Shown piece after piece: positions 11,578-24,150 of a stretch of 64,000 bases of DNA. The notes beneath the pieces are model-generated. The model searched no databases and was not told where the DNA came from. It saw only the letters and a list, made by a program, of their open reading frames with translations. The translations under genes were made by a program, and so were the position numbers. Each line of letters opens with the position of its first letter. The stretch's first letter is position 1. This stretch comes from Anseranas semipalmata (Eukaryota; Chordata; Aves; Anseriformes; Anseranatidae): contig VXAA01002203.1 in the NCBI GenBank assembly GCA_013399115.1, positions 62,001-126,000 of the forward strand. The letters run 5' to 3'.

Positions 11578-14500
11578 GCTGTTCATAATTCCCTTTCTTC
11601 TGTTTGGTTGTTGCTGTTTGTTTGTTTGTTTGTTTTAAGACTAAAGTTTCAGATAAAGAAGCAATCTAAGTCTTTGTAGAAGTCCTCTAGTCTCCACCCT
11701 CAGCTGCAGAGGCCCTGCTCTGCCTGCATTGCTTTTCTGAATAAGAGCAAGACCCAACCACACAGCAACAAAGTGAATCCAGACATATGCCCTGGACAGA
11801 AACTCAGAAACTGCAGCAAGCTCCAGTATGTGCCAGCTTGTGGAAAGTTACCTAGAAGCTGAACAGTCTGTCTACATATGGCGTTGGCCTTTTCAGTTTG
11901 TCATAAGGCATCTGACAGTGAGTAGGTTAATAAACTAAGGAAAGAGAAAAGAAACCCAAATGAGCTCCTGAATCATCCCTTAGCGTGGGGAAGCCATCAG
12001 ACAAGCCTGTTGTTCCGTTCTCAGACATTCTGTTTGTCTTTCTTCTATTTGTCTGAAACCACCTACGTTGTGAAGATTGGTAGCTTGCATAATTAGGCAA
12101 CCTACATTCACCAAGCTGCGGGCATGAAAGGGGGAGAAGGAGAAATTGTGTGTTCTCTTCTTGGCAGCTGTCCCATCCACAGAGGTTATATCTGCACAGT
12201 GTGTGCCCAAGTGCTTCCAAATCAGATGGTTAACAAATAGCAATAGCATAAGGAATGGGTTTCTTCTCTGTTCTTTTTCTTAATAACTATAATGCCACTG
12301 CTCAGGTTGTGGGAGTGAATCAGCATTCTCAAGACAATCCTGTAAATAGCTGTCAACTGGGTGCAACTGGTAATGAAATTATTCTCGTGCTCAACTGCAA
12401 TATTGCTTTTGTTAATTTTCCACATATAAAGTTACGATGTAGATTATGATTTTTATAATGCATGGCAAGATTGACTCCAGCCTGCCCTATATAACTTTGA
12501 AGCTGATTTTAATCTCTTACATCAGCATGAATCCTTTGAAGTCAACCAAAGTATTTTGGATTTACAGAGTATTTTTGGATTTACTGTGCTGCTAGAGCAT
12601 TGAAAAAACCATCACCAATTGTTTTTTCTTGTAATCATTGTTTCTCTCCACATCTCAAGAAAATAAAACCATGGATATTAAAATCTTATTTTATACTGCA
12701 GAAATAGCATAGCAGCAAAACCAGGTTTTCTTTGGCTCCTGAGATGATTGCTTTTTAATAGAAAATTTTTAGATCACTTATGAAATTGTTCCTTTTTATT
12801 ATTTCAGTCTTCAGTCTAAGACGAACAAAAACTTAAGCTTAAATTGCTAAAACTTGAAGAACTAAAACATCAGAACTGTTATATAGGCTTTGTCTCCTAA
12901 ATCATGTGCATTCCCAACCAACAAGGCTGAGCTTTGATTTTGTGTGCAAGAGGAATGTATATTCAGGCTTATGACACATCTCCACTTGGCCAGTCTGGAT
13001 GTGTATGTTTCACAGTGACTGAGCTCACTGAAAAGCTCGGTGCTATTCTCAGCATCTTCCAGCTTGTGTGTATGCTAGGAACTCACAGCAATACACCTGG
13101 CCTTTCCAACTGCTAGCCTGCACAGAGATTACATTGAAAAAGCTAGCTGATTTACTGAAATTACTGTTTTTCGAGTGAAGCCTACTTTCAGGATGAAACC
13201 AAATCAGAAACCGAATGTCTGATGCCGGCTACATCTTGATTTTCTTCACTCTAAGTAAACAGAACGATTCTGGAGTCACACTGGAAAAAAACTGGAACCT
13301 TAAATGTCCCAGATGAGGGAGAGGGAAGGTCCCAGGGGGGAGTGAGTGGTTTTTGCTAACAGCAGATATAAAAGGCAAGATTGTCTGAGGTGGATCTGGT
13401 TCTCTTTCAGAACCTAGGAAACAGATTCTCCATGGGTGAAAATTGTCACATAGCAACTTACAACAGCAGGAAATATACCCTAAATCTGAGTGAAGCGGAA
13501 CAAGATCAGAATTCATTTTCCACAATACTGTCTGAATGGCCACTGGATCAACGTAGCAAAAGAAAAATATCAGAATTTGATCTTTAAATCTGATACAAAT
13601 CAAGCCATTCTGCAAGGTGGGGCAGGGAGCTAAGGTCAGGCAAGATTTTGCACAGGAAAGAGGGACTGTCCTTGTAAGAGCACATGAATTGGCATTGGCA
13701 AAATGCCAAGATGGCATTTTCAGGAATGCACATTGAATATGATTCAGCACAGAATTAAAAAAAAAAAAAAAAAAAAATCAAAGAAGCTGACTTTTTTTCC
13801 AGTGTCCAGAATCACCAATGAGCTCCATGCCACACTGAGCAGGGCACATAAGGAGCGGAGGGTCATAGCCTTTGACAGATGGCTGCCCATTCAGATTTGT
13901 TGTATCTACATGGTACAATGGCTGAACCACACCTTTAGCATGTGTGGCCAGGGGTGGGAATTAGCACATACTCAGGCATCACAGGAATGCCACTGTGTGT
14001 CTGTAAAACAAGGGTCTCCGCTCCACAGAGAGGGGCAGTCAGGCACTTTCAGAGAAAATTCAGCTAACCATTTTCACACTAGCAGATCCAGGAGAATTTG
14101 ATTCTTGAATTTAGGTAGTATTTTTTATACTTTTCATTGTTTCTCTTGTTTGCTTAGTGTTTGTCTTTCTTCAGTTCAGAAGCATTAGATTAATCAGACA
14201 CACTGTTCTTATAAATCAGGTTTGGTATCATGTATTAGGTCTTACAAAACCCAAAGCAAATAGTGTCTTTCAGTGACATGTTCATCTGCAAGATATTTCA
14301 ATAATCTTTAGGTTTTGTAAACTTTTATGATGTTGTTTTTAAAGCAGTAAAATTTGAATTTGAACTACCCATCAATTACTTTCAACATTTTTGTTATGAC
14401 TAGAAATAGCACACTCTTAAAACTTCTTTATTGCACTAGTAAAAAAAACAATTCACAGACTATGAAGACATATTTCTTTTCTATTCAATTCCCAATGGCT

Positions 14501-14920
14501 GCCTGCAATATAGATTACCTTTCCATCTTCTTTGCCAACAGCTGACACTAAAACAAATACATGGGAGATTAACCACACAGAGATCCTCCATGTGTGAGCA
14601 CTAATAATTTGCTCCCATAATCCACTAAGCAAACAGTCCTCTTAGTCTCTGATGTGTCCCAACATTTTCACAAGCTTCAGAAAATGCAGTGTCACCAAAG
14701 GACAAGATTTGAAGCACTTTGCAGTTGTAAGACATATCACATCTTATTAGAGAATAAAGCAGGAGCTAAGCACTTCATAAAAATATCACCTATTGCTGGA
14801 AAAGACTAAAAATGTTGTTGTGATAGTCTTTTTATTGTGCTCTCTGTGCCTTTGTTACAGCAGCCTCTGTGCCATTTCCTTGCAGGATAAAAGAAGCTCA
14901 AGCACGTTTATTTTTTTATT
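11578..14920. other. AT-rich unique DNA, no gene seen
   Basis: It includes a TTTG run at 11612-11636 and a poly-A tract at about 13758-13778. A 173-codon minus-strand frame (13229-13750) has no recognisable domain, and neighbouring frames on the other strand are equally open, so I do not call it a gene. Confidence 0.5.
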
Positions 14921-14923
14921 CTT

Positions 14924-14961
14924 ATAATAATAATAGTAATTATTATTATTATTATTATTAC
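14924..14961. repeat. (ATT)n microsatellite
   Basis: TAATAATAATAG passes into about seven ATT units. It produces the poly-isoleucine end of a minus-strand frame, which marks that frame as spurious. Confidence 0.85.
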
Positions 14962-14989
14962 AGGGAAGCAGAGAACACATAGGAGCAAA

Positions 14990-16150
14990 CACTCAGCAGT
15001 GCGCACTGATGGGGAGGTCTCCTCTCCCCTCGGCTCCCTTCTGCTCATGGCAGGGGCCGGGGAATCGGGTGGTAAAATACCAGGCGCCCAGTGCTTCATA
15101 CACCAGCTAGCAGCTCTGGCACTTGGGCGTGACTCAGAAAAAGCAGGGCTGTCGGTTGTGGAGCTGCACAGACTCTGCGTTTTGGGCCGCTTTGGGCTTG
15201 TAACAGAGGGAGATGACACAGAAGAAGTGAACCTGGAAGCCTGTGCACCCTGCGATGGTAATGGGGAGGGAAAGAGAGCTGTTGAGAAGGCTACTCAGAG
15301 CACATACATTAGATACCTAAAATTAGACACTGTGAATACATCTCTTGGACATTAGTACTGTTTCAGATAAGCACTAACTGTTTATGTATCCCAGGGACTG
15401 ATGACAGTTTGGAAGAGAAGCTGAGCAGTCAGTACGATTCTGCCCAAAGACCCCTACTTTTCTCTTGGCAGGTGGTTTTGGAGGTCACTTCCCTCTTAAC
15501 CTGGTCCTAAAATGCCTCCATGCTCTGTGACCTTCTGGAACATGAGGAAGAGCATTATAGGACCCGACCCATGGCACACACATGAACTCCCTGGGACGCT
15601 CCCCCTGCTGGCAAGTGTTTTTCTAGCCAGGCTGCAGAGGGACAGGGAGGTCTTCCCACACTCCTTGGGGCAGGAAGGGTCCCACAAGTGGTGCTGAGGT
15701 GCTGGAGCTGTGAGTACACAGTCCAACCCGCTGCAATGATTCATCTGTCCCAAAGTGAAGGAATGGTCTGTGTTTGCTGGGTCACCTGGAAACCACAGCA
15801 TTGCCTTGCAGCATTCAATGGGAGGGAATGTGCTTGCTTTTTTCCACCCAGGATGAAATTGTCAGCTATATTTTGACACTGTTACGAACGGGAAAGAAAA
15901 GACAAAGCAATGAAATGTGATGTCATGCCTACCTGAACAACAGCCAGAGTCTGACACAAGGGAAGCAGCAGGAACGTGCAGGGACAGGGAGGATGGAAAG
16001 AACAGGGCCATTGCTGCCAAGGTCAGCATCATCTTGGATCAGCCAAAGATCAACTGGATCTCACTTGGATCAGTGATGAACCCTCCCCCTTGGGACCACT
16101 TGCAGTTGCCAGGTGAAGGGTTTGCTCCCTGGGTATCTTCAGCTGTTTAA
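14990..16150. other. GC-richer patches with short ORFs on both strands
   Basis: Two GC-richer blocks (about 14990-15260 and 15500-15830) keep both strands open for 60 to 118 codons. I recognise no protein family, LTR ends or LINE blocks. A small repeat of CTTGGATCAG occurs twice near 16034 and 16062. They may be old repeat relics or regulatory DNA; the sequence does not decide it. Confidence 0.4.
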
Positions 16151-19100
16151 TCTGAGAACAGTCCTGTTTTTCTGTGATGTGCACTGGCACATTGCATAGA
16201 AATGCAGGGAATTCCCCTCCCTGCCAGCTCAGCCTTTCTTCATTTTCAGACCCATTGTATTCCTTAATTATTTTGAATTCCTGCTACCTTTCTTGCAAGC
16301 CAAAACAGATTTAAATTCCACATTATATTTTGTATGATGCATATTCAGAAAAGGGGGAAAAAATAGTGGATATTTATCTTATCATCTGTAGTTTTGTCCA
16401 GATGAAGGCTAAACGTGATACCTGGAAATGATAGAATAAAATAACCTGAGGATAGTGGGCTTCAGCCTTTGCAACATCTCTCTCATACCATTAGTTTTAT
16501 GAGAGTTAACTATTATTTCAAGAAGCTATCTGGTGTTCTGAAAGGGTAGGTTTCAGGAAAGGTATACTAAAACCAGTGCCTACGACATGGCAGAACCATT
16601 GCCCAAGCTCTATGGCAGGATCAGCACAGTCTGGAAATTCTGCTTCAAATCCTCTTCATTGCACATCACCAAACATACAGCTCTCTCCACTCAATCCATT
16701 TGGAAAATTCGTTGCTTTTACAATGGTCATAAAATTGCAAGTTTACAGCAATAATTCAGATTAATTATTTTAATATATTCATTCCTTTCTGTCATGCCTG
16801 TTCTTTGTTATGTTAGCTCAAAGATTTTAAAATATTATTTTTATTTGCTATTGCAGTGTAGTAAGCAAGCTGCCAACATTACACAAATAGTTATGAGGAT
16901 TACATTTTGAAAAGCATGGCCTTAAGTGAACACTGTCATAATCACATATTGCAGTTTTTGCTTTTTATATGCTTGTTTGCCAAAGCAAAGCAATTACATT
17001 TTGTCAAGATGTACTTGTGGTGCATTCTGCATTGTGGTGCATTCCCTAATGAATCAGTAAATTTTGTTAATGTGTTTTGGACAAAACCCTAGATGAGTAG
17101 GTTGCAAAAAATGGTCCTAGTGCTTACAGTATCAAAAACTTGAATTTAAGTGTACTTAGATAATTCTCCAGCTATAATTTACTAAAGGAATGTTTCCTTC
17201 ATTTTCCAGCAAATTACAGCAGAACACAACAATGTAGTTCCCTAAATATTACCCAGTTCTCTCAAGGTGTAGAATTCCCTAATCCCTATTGAAAAGAAGA
17301 AGTGAGAATGTTCAGACACTTGTTTGACAGGGGCGTTTGCTACTCCCAAACAGGGAAACTGCTGCTTGAAGAGTCAACTGATGAATTTAGTACCCAAAGA
17401 TGATTTGCTGTCTTCACCTCCACAGCAAATGCCCATGCTTGAGGTTTTTCATAGTCTGTGGTTCCCAAGATAAGTCCCTCTCAATAGCCCTTAAAGGATG
17501 TCCAGCTTGTGATTTGAAATTCTTAACTCAGCATTCGAGTACACAAATATTGGAATACAATAACATATTAAGTACAGGTGACATACATAAGATTCCTGTG
17601 CTAGTTCTTCCAGCCTCCAACCTGCCTCTGATGAGTTGTTCCATCTGCCTCATTTTAATACATCAGATTTTTTTTCTTTTTTTGCCCTAAAGCTACATAC
17701 CTGATAAAAATAGTCCTCTATTGCTATTGAATAGAAACTCTGTATCTTTATATTTATTCTTCTCCCATAGTTCCTCTGATATTAGGGAGAGATTATGCTA
17801 AAATAAACACAACTGCTTGTTCAAAATCATTGTCTGTATAGTATTTAAGAGAAAAAAAATCCTCCTGTTAAAATCCTAGTTCTGAGGCTGGAAAGTAGCA
17901 AAACATAAGAACTTCTAACAATGCTTGTCAAAAAATAAATAAATGTAAAACTTCCCACTTTTCAGGATTATGTTTTAAAGAATTAACAGGGTATCCCTTA
18001 TGATTTCAAAGGAGCCATACCGACAGAATGTAAAAAAAAAAAAAAAAAGAAAATTGTTTAAAACCTACCAGCACAAAAGCACTAGCAGTAAAGTTTGTGT
18101 AATAAGCCAGTTTGTGACTACTCCTGTGAGAGGCTCGCTTGCTCCAGCTACTAACCTCAGCCTTTACACACTTTTCTTGTCACTTTGTACACAAGAAAGA
18201 AAAAAATATTGCAATGACTGTACTTGTTTACTTTCTTTGCACCCAAATTCTCTGTAGGGCCTCAGAAATCAGATTTTGTTCCTTCTACTTTCCTCCTTGC
18301 TTTGCTTTTTTCCAGACAAGGCCATTCCCACCTCACCAGCAGACCAGGGAGCACTCTTTCTACCTGCGGTCCTTCAGATGCGAGCAGTGCCCCAGCCCAT
18401 CTCCAAGGACCATGAGCTGGACCCGTGCTCTCCTCTCCCATCCCAAGGCCAGGGTCAGCATCTTGCTACAGCACACTCCCAGATCAAAGCTGCCCTGCTG
18501 GGATGAGCTGGGAGAGGTAGGTACCCAATCATCCTCAGTGTGCCAAGTGCTTGAAACTGTCCCACATACCCAGCTGTACACAGAACAGGAAAAGCCATGT
18601 TTGCTAGGGCTCTGCACTGCACGGTGCTTCTCTTTGCTCTAGCACAATAAACCATGAATGTAAAATAATTTTTTTGGCATCTCTGTTAAACATCTAAGTT
18701 TCAACAGTTGGTATTTGGTGAGCTTTGTATACTACTTCTTCTTAATGTCAAGTCATTTCTGAAGATGAGCTGATCTTTTCCCAGAGATCTTAAAGAAAAC
18801 AAGAATATTTTAAATATAGGTTATTTCATTCCAATTACAGCATTTTTAAAGTTCCCTTTTTATTATTTCTGTAGGTTTTTATTTCTCTGAAATGTTGGTT
18901 TAGTCCTCTTGGGTCTCAGCTGATACTGTTCTGACTTTTCTGAAATCAAACCAGGGATTAATTTAACACATGCACAGAAAATGTTGGTTTCTGTAGAGCA
19001 AATTTTGTGACACAGCTACACATCTTAACAAAAAATATGTATACCAATACATCAATAGATCTTTTGGTTTTCATGCAGAATATTTAGGAGTTGAACTATT

Positions 19101-19857
19101 TCACCAATTATTTCACTCAGTGTCTGAGATACAACCAAAGCAACCACTGTATATTAGCAATATTGTGCAAACATTTTTGAGAAGGGAAATGAAAAAAATC
19201 ATACTCAATTGGAAACTACAAGAGAATTAAATGTCAGTGCAAGAGAGGTAAATAAGAATTTAACCAAGACAACAATGTCAATCTCTTACTATTGCCAAAA
19301 ATGTTAACGAGTTTTAGTCAAATCTGCAAGTTCAGTGTGTCATCGCTATACCTGATCAAAACCCTACTTTGAGGGATAACCTGTGGTTACTAAGTTACAA
19401 GCAATAGGGCTTTGGAGTAATTTGTCAACCACTTAAAAAGAGTTGAAGTAGTCAAGGAGTTTCACAAGAAGCCCCATAAAACAGGGAGGGTAGTTAAACA
19501 TGGCAGTACTTTTTCAGAAAAAGACATGACACCATATCTTTAGTATGGAATAGCAGTAAATGTTCTTTAAAAAGCTTTAGGGTAGTGAAAATCCACTCCA
19601 CGTTCTATTTGTCTTGAACTGCTTATTTATTTTCAGTTCTGATTCACATTTTCTACAGCAGAAGCATTCAAACAAACTGCACATATTACATATATTCATC
19701 ATTTCAAATTCGAAAGATTTTTTAGGGAGTTGTGTGATGATGGTTCTCCATAGGACATTTTTTTTCTTCATAGGACATTTTTTCCTCAGCTTGCTATGCG
19801 TGAAAGTACAACCTCAGTATGGCTTCAGTTGTGGGAAGGAATTATTTACATGGGTGT
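16151..19857. other. AT-rich unique DNA, no gene seen
   Basis: A poly-A run lies at 18031-18048 and a frame of 167 codons at 18139-18642 is followed by an AATAAA hexamer at about 18645, but no domain, splice structure or homology supports a gene. A small direct duplication of ATAGGACATTTTTT occurs at about 19750-19785. Confidence 0.5.
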
Positions 19858-20031
19858 TTAATTAGAAATAATGAGATGAAATTAAGAGAAGGAAATTTTA
19901 GGATGAATGTCAGGAAAACCTCCTTGACAGCAAGATGTTTTAAATTGTGGAATAGTCTCCTAAAGGAAATGGTGGAAACTCCAGTAGTTAGGATGTTTAA
20001 CGGTGACTGGACAAAGCAGTGGAAACTATAA
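19858..20031 (+). mobile_element. Ancient CR1-type LINE, ORF2 3' end
   Basis: The plus-strand frame contains FRMNVRKTSLTARCFKLWN followed by SLLKEMVETPVV. This matches the pattern that ends ORF2 of CR1/L3-type LINEs: a basic FRxNVRK block, then KxWNSL and a xExVExP block. The DNA is much more decayed than the two long CR1 copies and no 3' tail can be recognised, so this is an old insertion. It lies just upstream of an exon-like interval at 20110-20283. The family assignment below CR1/L3 level is uncertain. Confidence 0.7.
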
Positions 20032-20109
20032 TGTAGGAAACAAGCAATCTATGCAGGCAGAAAGGCATTAGGCACGACTGAATGCTTGTTCTCTACTTCT
20101 AAATTTCAG

Positions 20110-20283
20110 TGTGTGAACCTCCAGTAGCACAATACTGCAAGCCAGCACCAAACCAGAATTACGATAATCCATAACAGTGTGAGAATAAGAAGACTGCAGC
20201 TGTAGTGGAATCACTTCATAGCTGGGGTTAGTGGCACTGCAGAGACGTCAGTCTGGCCACTTCCAATATTTCTTGATCGCCAG
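20110..20283 (+). other. Candidate noncoding exon with strong splice signals
   Basis: A pyrimidine-rich acceptor (TTCTCTACTTCTAAATTTCAG) ends at 20109 and a consensus donor, CAG followed by GTAAGT, sits at 20283/20284. The 174-bp interval has stops in all three frames, so if transcribed it would be a UTR or long noncoding RNA exon. Such signal pairs also arise by chance, and no flanking exon or polyadenylation site could be tied to it. Confidence 0.2.
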
Positions 20284-22389
20284 GTAAGTGAATGTCCCCC
20301 TTCGCACTGGTAGACCTGTGCTTCCACAAAAACACATATCTCCTGCAGTATCTTTCCAGTATGTAAGAATGACAAAAATTAATGTTGTACTAGATCTATT
20401 CCTAACAATGCCATTATTTGGGCTCCTGGGAGTCTATGTAACACCCAGGTACTTTGCTTGAAGTCAGCTCTCTCCTGTGGGGATTTTAGGCAGTGAAAGT
20501 TAACTTCAAGAAATGTGTAAGTATACAGAAGCTTAGTAAAACTGATGAGAAAACTGGTATTGCTGCCTCTGAATCTGGCTCCTAAATTAACTTTCTGCAC
20601 TCCCCAAGAGCACCTTGGCTCAACAATAAAAATGTTTTGCCCCACTTTTCCTGACCTGGAACTGGCATGGCACTGAAAATACAAGAGGGGCAGAACATGA
20701 ACCCTGAGATGTCTGTGCAGTAACATTCTCCCCTAGGGGAAAAGATAGAGCTGATCTGATGCTGTGAGAATGTTATGAGCCTTCCTATCTTGTTTCCAAA
20801 CTTCTAGTGAAAACACAGAAAAACACGAGTCAACCCAGCACTTCAGAGCAAACCAGCATTTGCATTATATACTATTAAAATCACTGCTGTTTCTCTGTGA
20901 AATTTTAAACTTTCATGGGTCACTGGTGAGAGTGTGTGGTTATTTTTTCTGCTGGATGTGGTCTACAGTATGTCAGTGATTATCTAAATGTGACCCCTAG
21001 TGTTCAACCTGGATGTCAATAATTAAAAAAAAATTAAAGCCGTTGCTAGCTCTCCCTTAAGAAGAGGGCCATCTTTTCTGGTTATCCCCATAACCTCTCA
21101 AAAATAAAATAAAATAAAATAAAATAAAATAAAATAAAATAAAATAAAATTGTTTATGGAGGAAAAATATTGAGGGCAGTATTCAAGACATAAAAAATGA
21201 AGAATCACATAAGGATTTTAGAGATAATTGTTACAGGCAGGGAACCATCTACACTGAAAAATTTTATTTAAACATTGCCCCATCTTTAGAAAAAGAAGAG
21301 GTTAAGCTGTGAAGTTGCTAATGGTAGAATATCAGTGAGAGCAGTCATACACTGCTATGCACTTACATTACAAGGACAGTGATGATGACTATGGTATAAA
21401 GGTAGATATAAGAAATGGTGTGATAGGGCTATTTATTTTATTTCATTCCTGATCCTGCCACTAATTTTCTGTTATGCTTTTGAGCAGATCATTTAATTTC
21501 TCTGTTCTTTTGCTTCCATCTTAACAAAATGCAGGGAGACTTTTTCATTTGAGGTTGCTATGGTTTAACAATTGTCTGTAAAGTTGTGTGAAATGTTAGA
21601 TAAAAAGTAAAATAAACTTGAGTTTCCACCTGCTGTTTTTAAATATAGGACAGGACATAGAGAGAATCTACATGTATTTTGTTAAGTACAAACTGTCAGA
21701 GACATGGTCTGGCACAGGCTGCAGAAGTGTGCAAGGCCATTAGGTAACGGTGCAAGTTTCATGATGCTAAGGGAGAAAGGGGAAAGGTGCAAAGTTTAGC
21801 ATCCAGGGTACAGACGTCTAACTCCAGTTCTGCTTTCAGAAAGGACATGCATTGTTAAACTAATGCTTTGGCCCTGTTCCTATCTTCTTGTTTTGATACT
21901 TTATATATAGCCATGTGTTTTTTAAAGGGACAAACAGTAACAATATGGACCAAAACGATGGTCAATGAAAGCTTAGAGAATCAGCAGTGACAAGCTGGTT
22001 TGCAATGTAGTCTTTTGCTGATTGTTTTAAAGTATGTCAGACTGTGGATATAAACTAATGATTTATCGCATCATGGTGTAAAGCAGAATGTATGACATGT
22101 ATTATGTAAACACATAATACAGGGCCTCCTGCTTCCTGATTGAGCTGGTTAGTTCTCTGCGCATAAGCATCTTGCAAACTTGACTACTTTACATCTTGTT
22201 CAGTTATGGAATAGCTCCAATAGACTAATTTCTTTCATCTGAATGCCTTAAGCATTAACGTGTATCTCTGATGCGCTGTCAATGTTCTGTGGTTTATGAG
22301 CTTGAGTAGTGCTATCACCAAAACAATCACTGCCACTTCAGCTCTGGCCTACAGATCTCTTTTGTGGTATGCTGCTTCTTATTCTCCTG
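20284..22389. other. AT-rich unique DNA, no gene seen
   Basis: Apart from the (AAAAT)10 array at 21101-21150 nothing recognisable was found. Reading frames are short. Confidence 0.55.
21101..21150. repeat. (AAAAT)10 microsatellite
   Basis: Ten perfect AAAAT units. Reverse-complementary TTTTA arrays occur at 56175 and 61492, making this pentanucleotide the most recurrent one in the window. Confidence 0.95.
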
Positions 22390-23028
22390 TTATGTAAATG
22401 TTTCTTTGTGCCCATTCACATTTGGCCTCCCTGATAGGAAAGAATGCATCTCCAGGAAGCAGAAATCAGATATTATTTCTAATTTCAGTGCCATGCTCCT
22501 CTTAATGCTCCTCTTAATACCTCGCAATGGAGTGCTACCACTTTCCATTGCTTCCATCTTAATTGCCCTTGGCAGTGAGATAGGAACAATGTCCAGCCTG
22601 GTACTTTGAAAACAGACCACCCCCATAAGCTGGTATATATTGTAGAGGAATTCTTCTTTACTCACCCTTACAACTTTTTCCTTGATCATGTCTGCAGCAA
22701 ACAGGAAAGAAATACAGGAGCATGCACACAGTTTGCATATCAAGGTACACATGCTTGTGCTTACTGCCCTAGCAGGTATAGCATTCAAGGCTGAAGTTTC
22801 TTTTTCCAGTTGGTATAACCAGTGTCCTTTCTGTCTGAGGATAAAACTCCTTCCAGGAGTACATGGTGTGGTAATTATTTTCCTCTTTAGGGCGTGCAGC
22901 TGAAGGAGAGCATCTCTCATGCTGCATTTGATTGCATCAGAGCAGAGACCTGTCAGCAACGACACCATTTTTGGTAGCTTCCCTGGCAAGGCTATACTGT
23001 TGAGAGGATTGCAGGAAAGGCAATCCAC
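22390..23028 (-). other. Unrecognised 212-codon open frame, longest in window
   Basis: The frame starts with MDCLSCNPLNS and ends HKETFT. It has a cysteine-rich centre (CTLICKLCACSC) followed by a basic, helical-looking part (DMIKEKVVRVSKEEF). No signal peptide, repeat or known domain is visible. By a rough stop-codon count a frame of this length is expected less than once per window of this composition, so it is mildly unusual, but it could be chance or the trace of an old repeat. A strong acceptor (TTTCCTGTTTGCTGCAG) and donor (AAGG then GTGAGT) flank plus positions 22666-22691 in the same phase, so the frame may not be used as one exon. No promoter or poly(A) signal could be linked to it. 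Confidence 0.2.
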
Positions 23029-24062
23029 CCTGGTTATTTCTCCTGACCTAACAAAGTTCTAATACAGTCAGTGTTGGTACTCTAGGGTGAGACGGAGTAA
23101 GAAGGACAAGACCAAGAAGACGGAAGATGTGGCTTCAGGGGAAGGCGTGGTCCCACAGACAACACAGAGGGCATTGCTACCAATAGAACAAGTAGGGTTC
23201 TCTGTGAGGAGTGACACTGAATGAAGGAGCGCCATCTGCACCAGTACTAGCCCCAGGGCCAAAACCTGTCCTTACGGAGCCACTGGATTCTGGCTGGGAA
23301 CCGTGACTCACACACATTAAGCACTTTAGGGGAAGTTTGGTCAGCTGCAGAAATACAAAATGATTTGGTCAGGTACAGATCCTGGTGATTGGCTGTTGAA
23401 GGGAAACCTGCTGCTGGCTTCAAAGGGAGCAGGAAAAGGCCCCTCCTATCTATCTCTTGCTTTGAACAAAGGTGATGGAAAACACCCAAAGAGCAGCAGG
23501 ATTAACGCATTTGGAGGATAACAGCAGAACTGTAGCTCTGTGCACTGGCTCTGGGGCAGGCCAGCAGCCAGCCAGCAGGGGTTTTCTGCATGCTGAACAC
23601 TTGTGGAAAAATCTTCCTATCATTTCTTTCCCAAAGGTGCTTTGTTTCCAAAGAGTGACTGCGTGTTGGTGACACAGTTCTGACTTCTGGAGTGTGAGTA
23701 GTCCTATTTGTGCTGCAGCTTTTCAAGGTGAAAGGAAAGCTTTCACCTTCTCTCAGTCCAGAACTTCTATTGCCAGTGAGCATTAAACACACTGGGGGTG
23801 TATCTGCAACTATTGCTGTGTCTTTGCAAAAGGTTTTACAGGTGTTTTCCTGTAAAAATGCTGGGCTTTTATCTTTTCCAATTTGCTATAGATTTTAGAG
23901 TTTGGGAAACTTCTGAACACACCTGTACTGTTCTTTCCTCATGTGTTGCTTACCTCTTACTTGTCTGTGCCTTTGTCCTAGCACTGAGCTGCTCTGAGGT
24001 TCTTGTCTCACCCTGTCATGGACAGTACCGTCATAGCATCTACATTGTGCTCACCCTTGCTA

Positions 24063-24150
24063 ATCATAGAATCACAGAATTGTTTGGCTTGGAAAGGACC
24101 TTTAAATATCATCTAGTCCAGCCCCTCTGCCATGGGGAAGGACATGGTGG
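24063..24150 (-). mobile_element. CR1 LINE 3' tail fragment
   Basis: The plus strand begins AATCATAGAATCACAGAAT and continues with TTGGAAAGGACC and ATCATCTAGTCCAGCCCC, the usual reverse complement of a CR1 3' end. Only about 90 bases remain, so no coding part survives. The orientation is minus, as for the other short tails in the window. Confidence 0.9.

Noticed and set aside
13229..13750. 173-codon minus-strand frame next to a poly-A tract, as a possible retrocopied gene
   Set aside because: No known domain, no target duplication seen, and the poly-A lies on the plus strand, so it cannot be the tail of a minus-strand transcript.
18139..18642. 167-codon plus-strand frame followed by AATAAA
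   Set aside because: No domain or splice support, overlapping frames are also open, and an AATAAA hexamer is common by chance in AT-rich DNA.
22666..22691. 26-bp minus microexon candidate
   Set aside because: Strong sites but only eight codons and no partner exon; kept only as a note under the long open frame.
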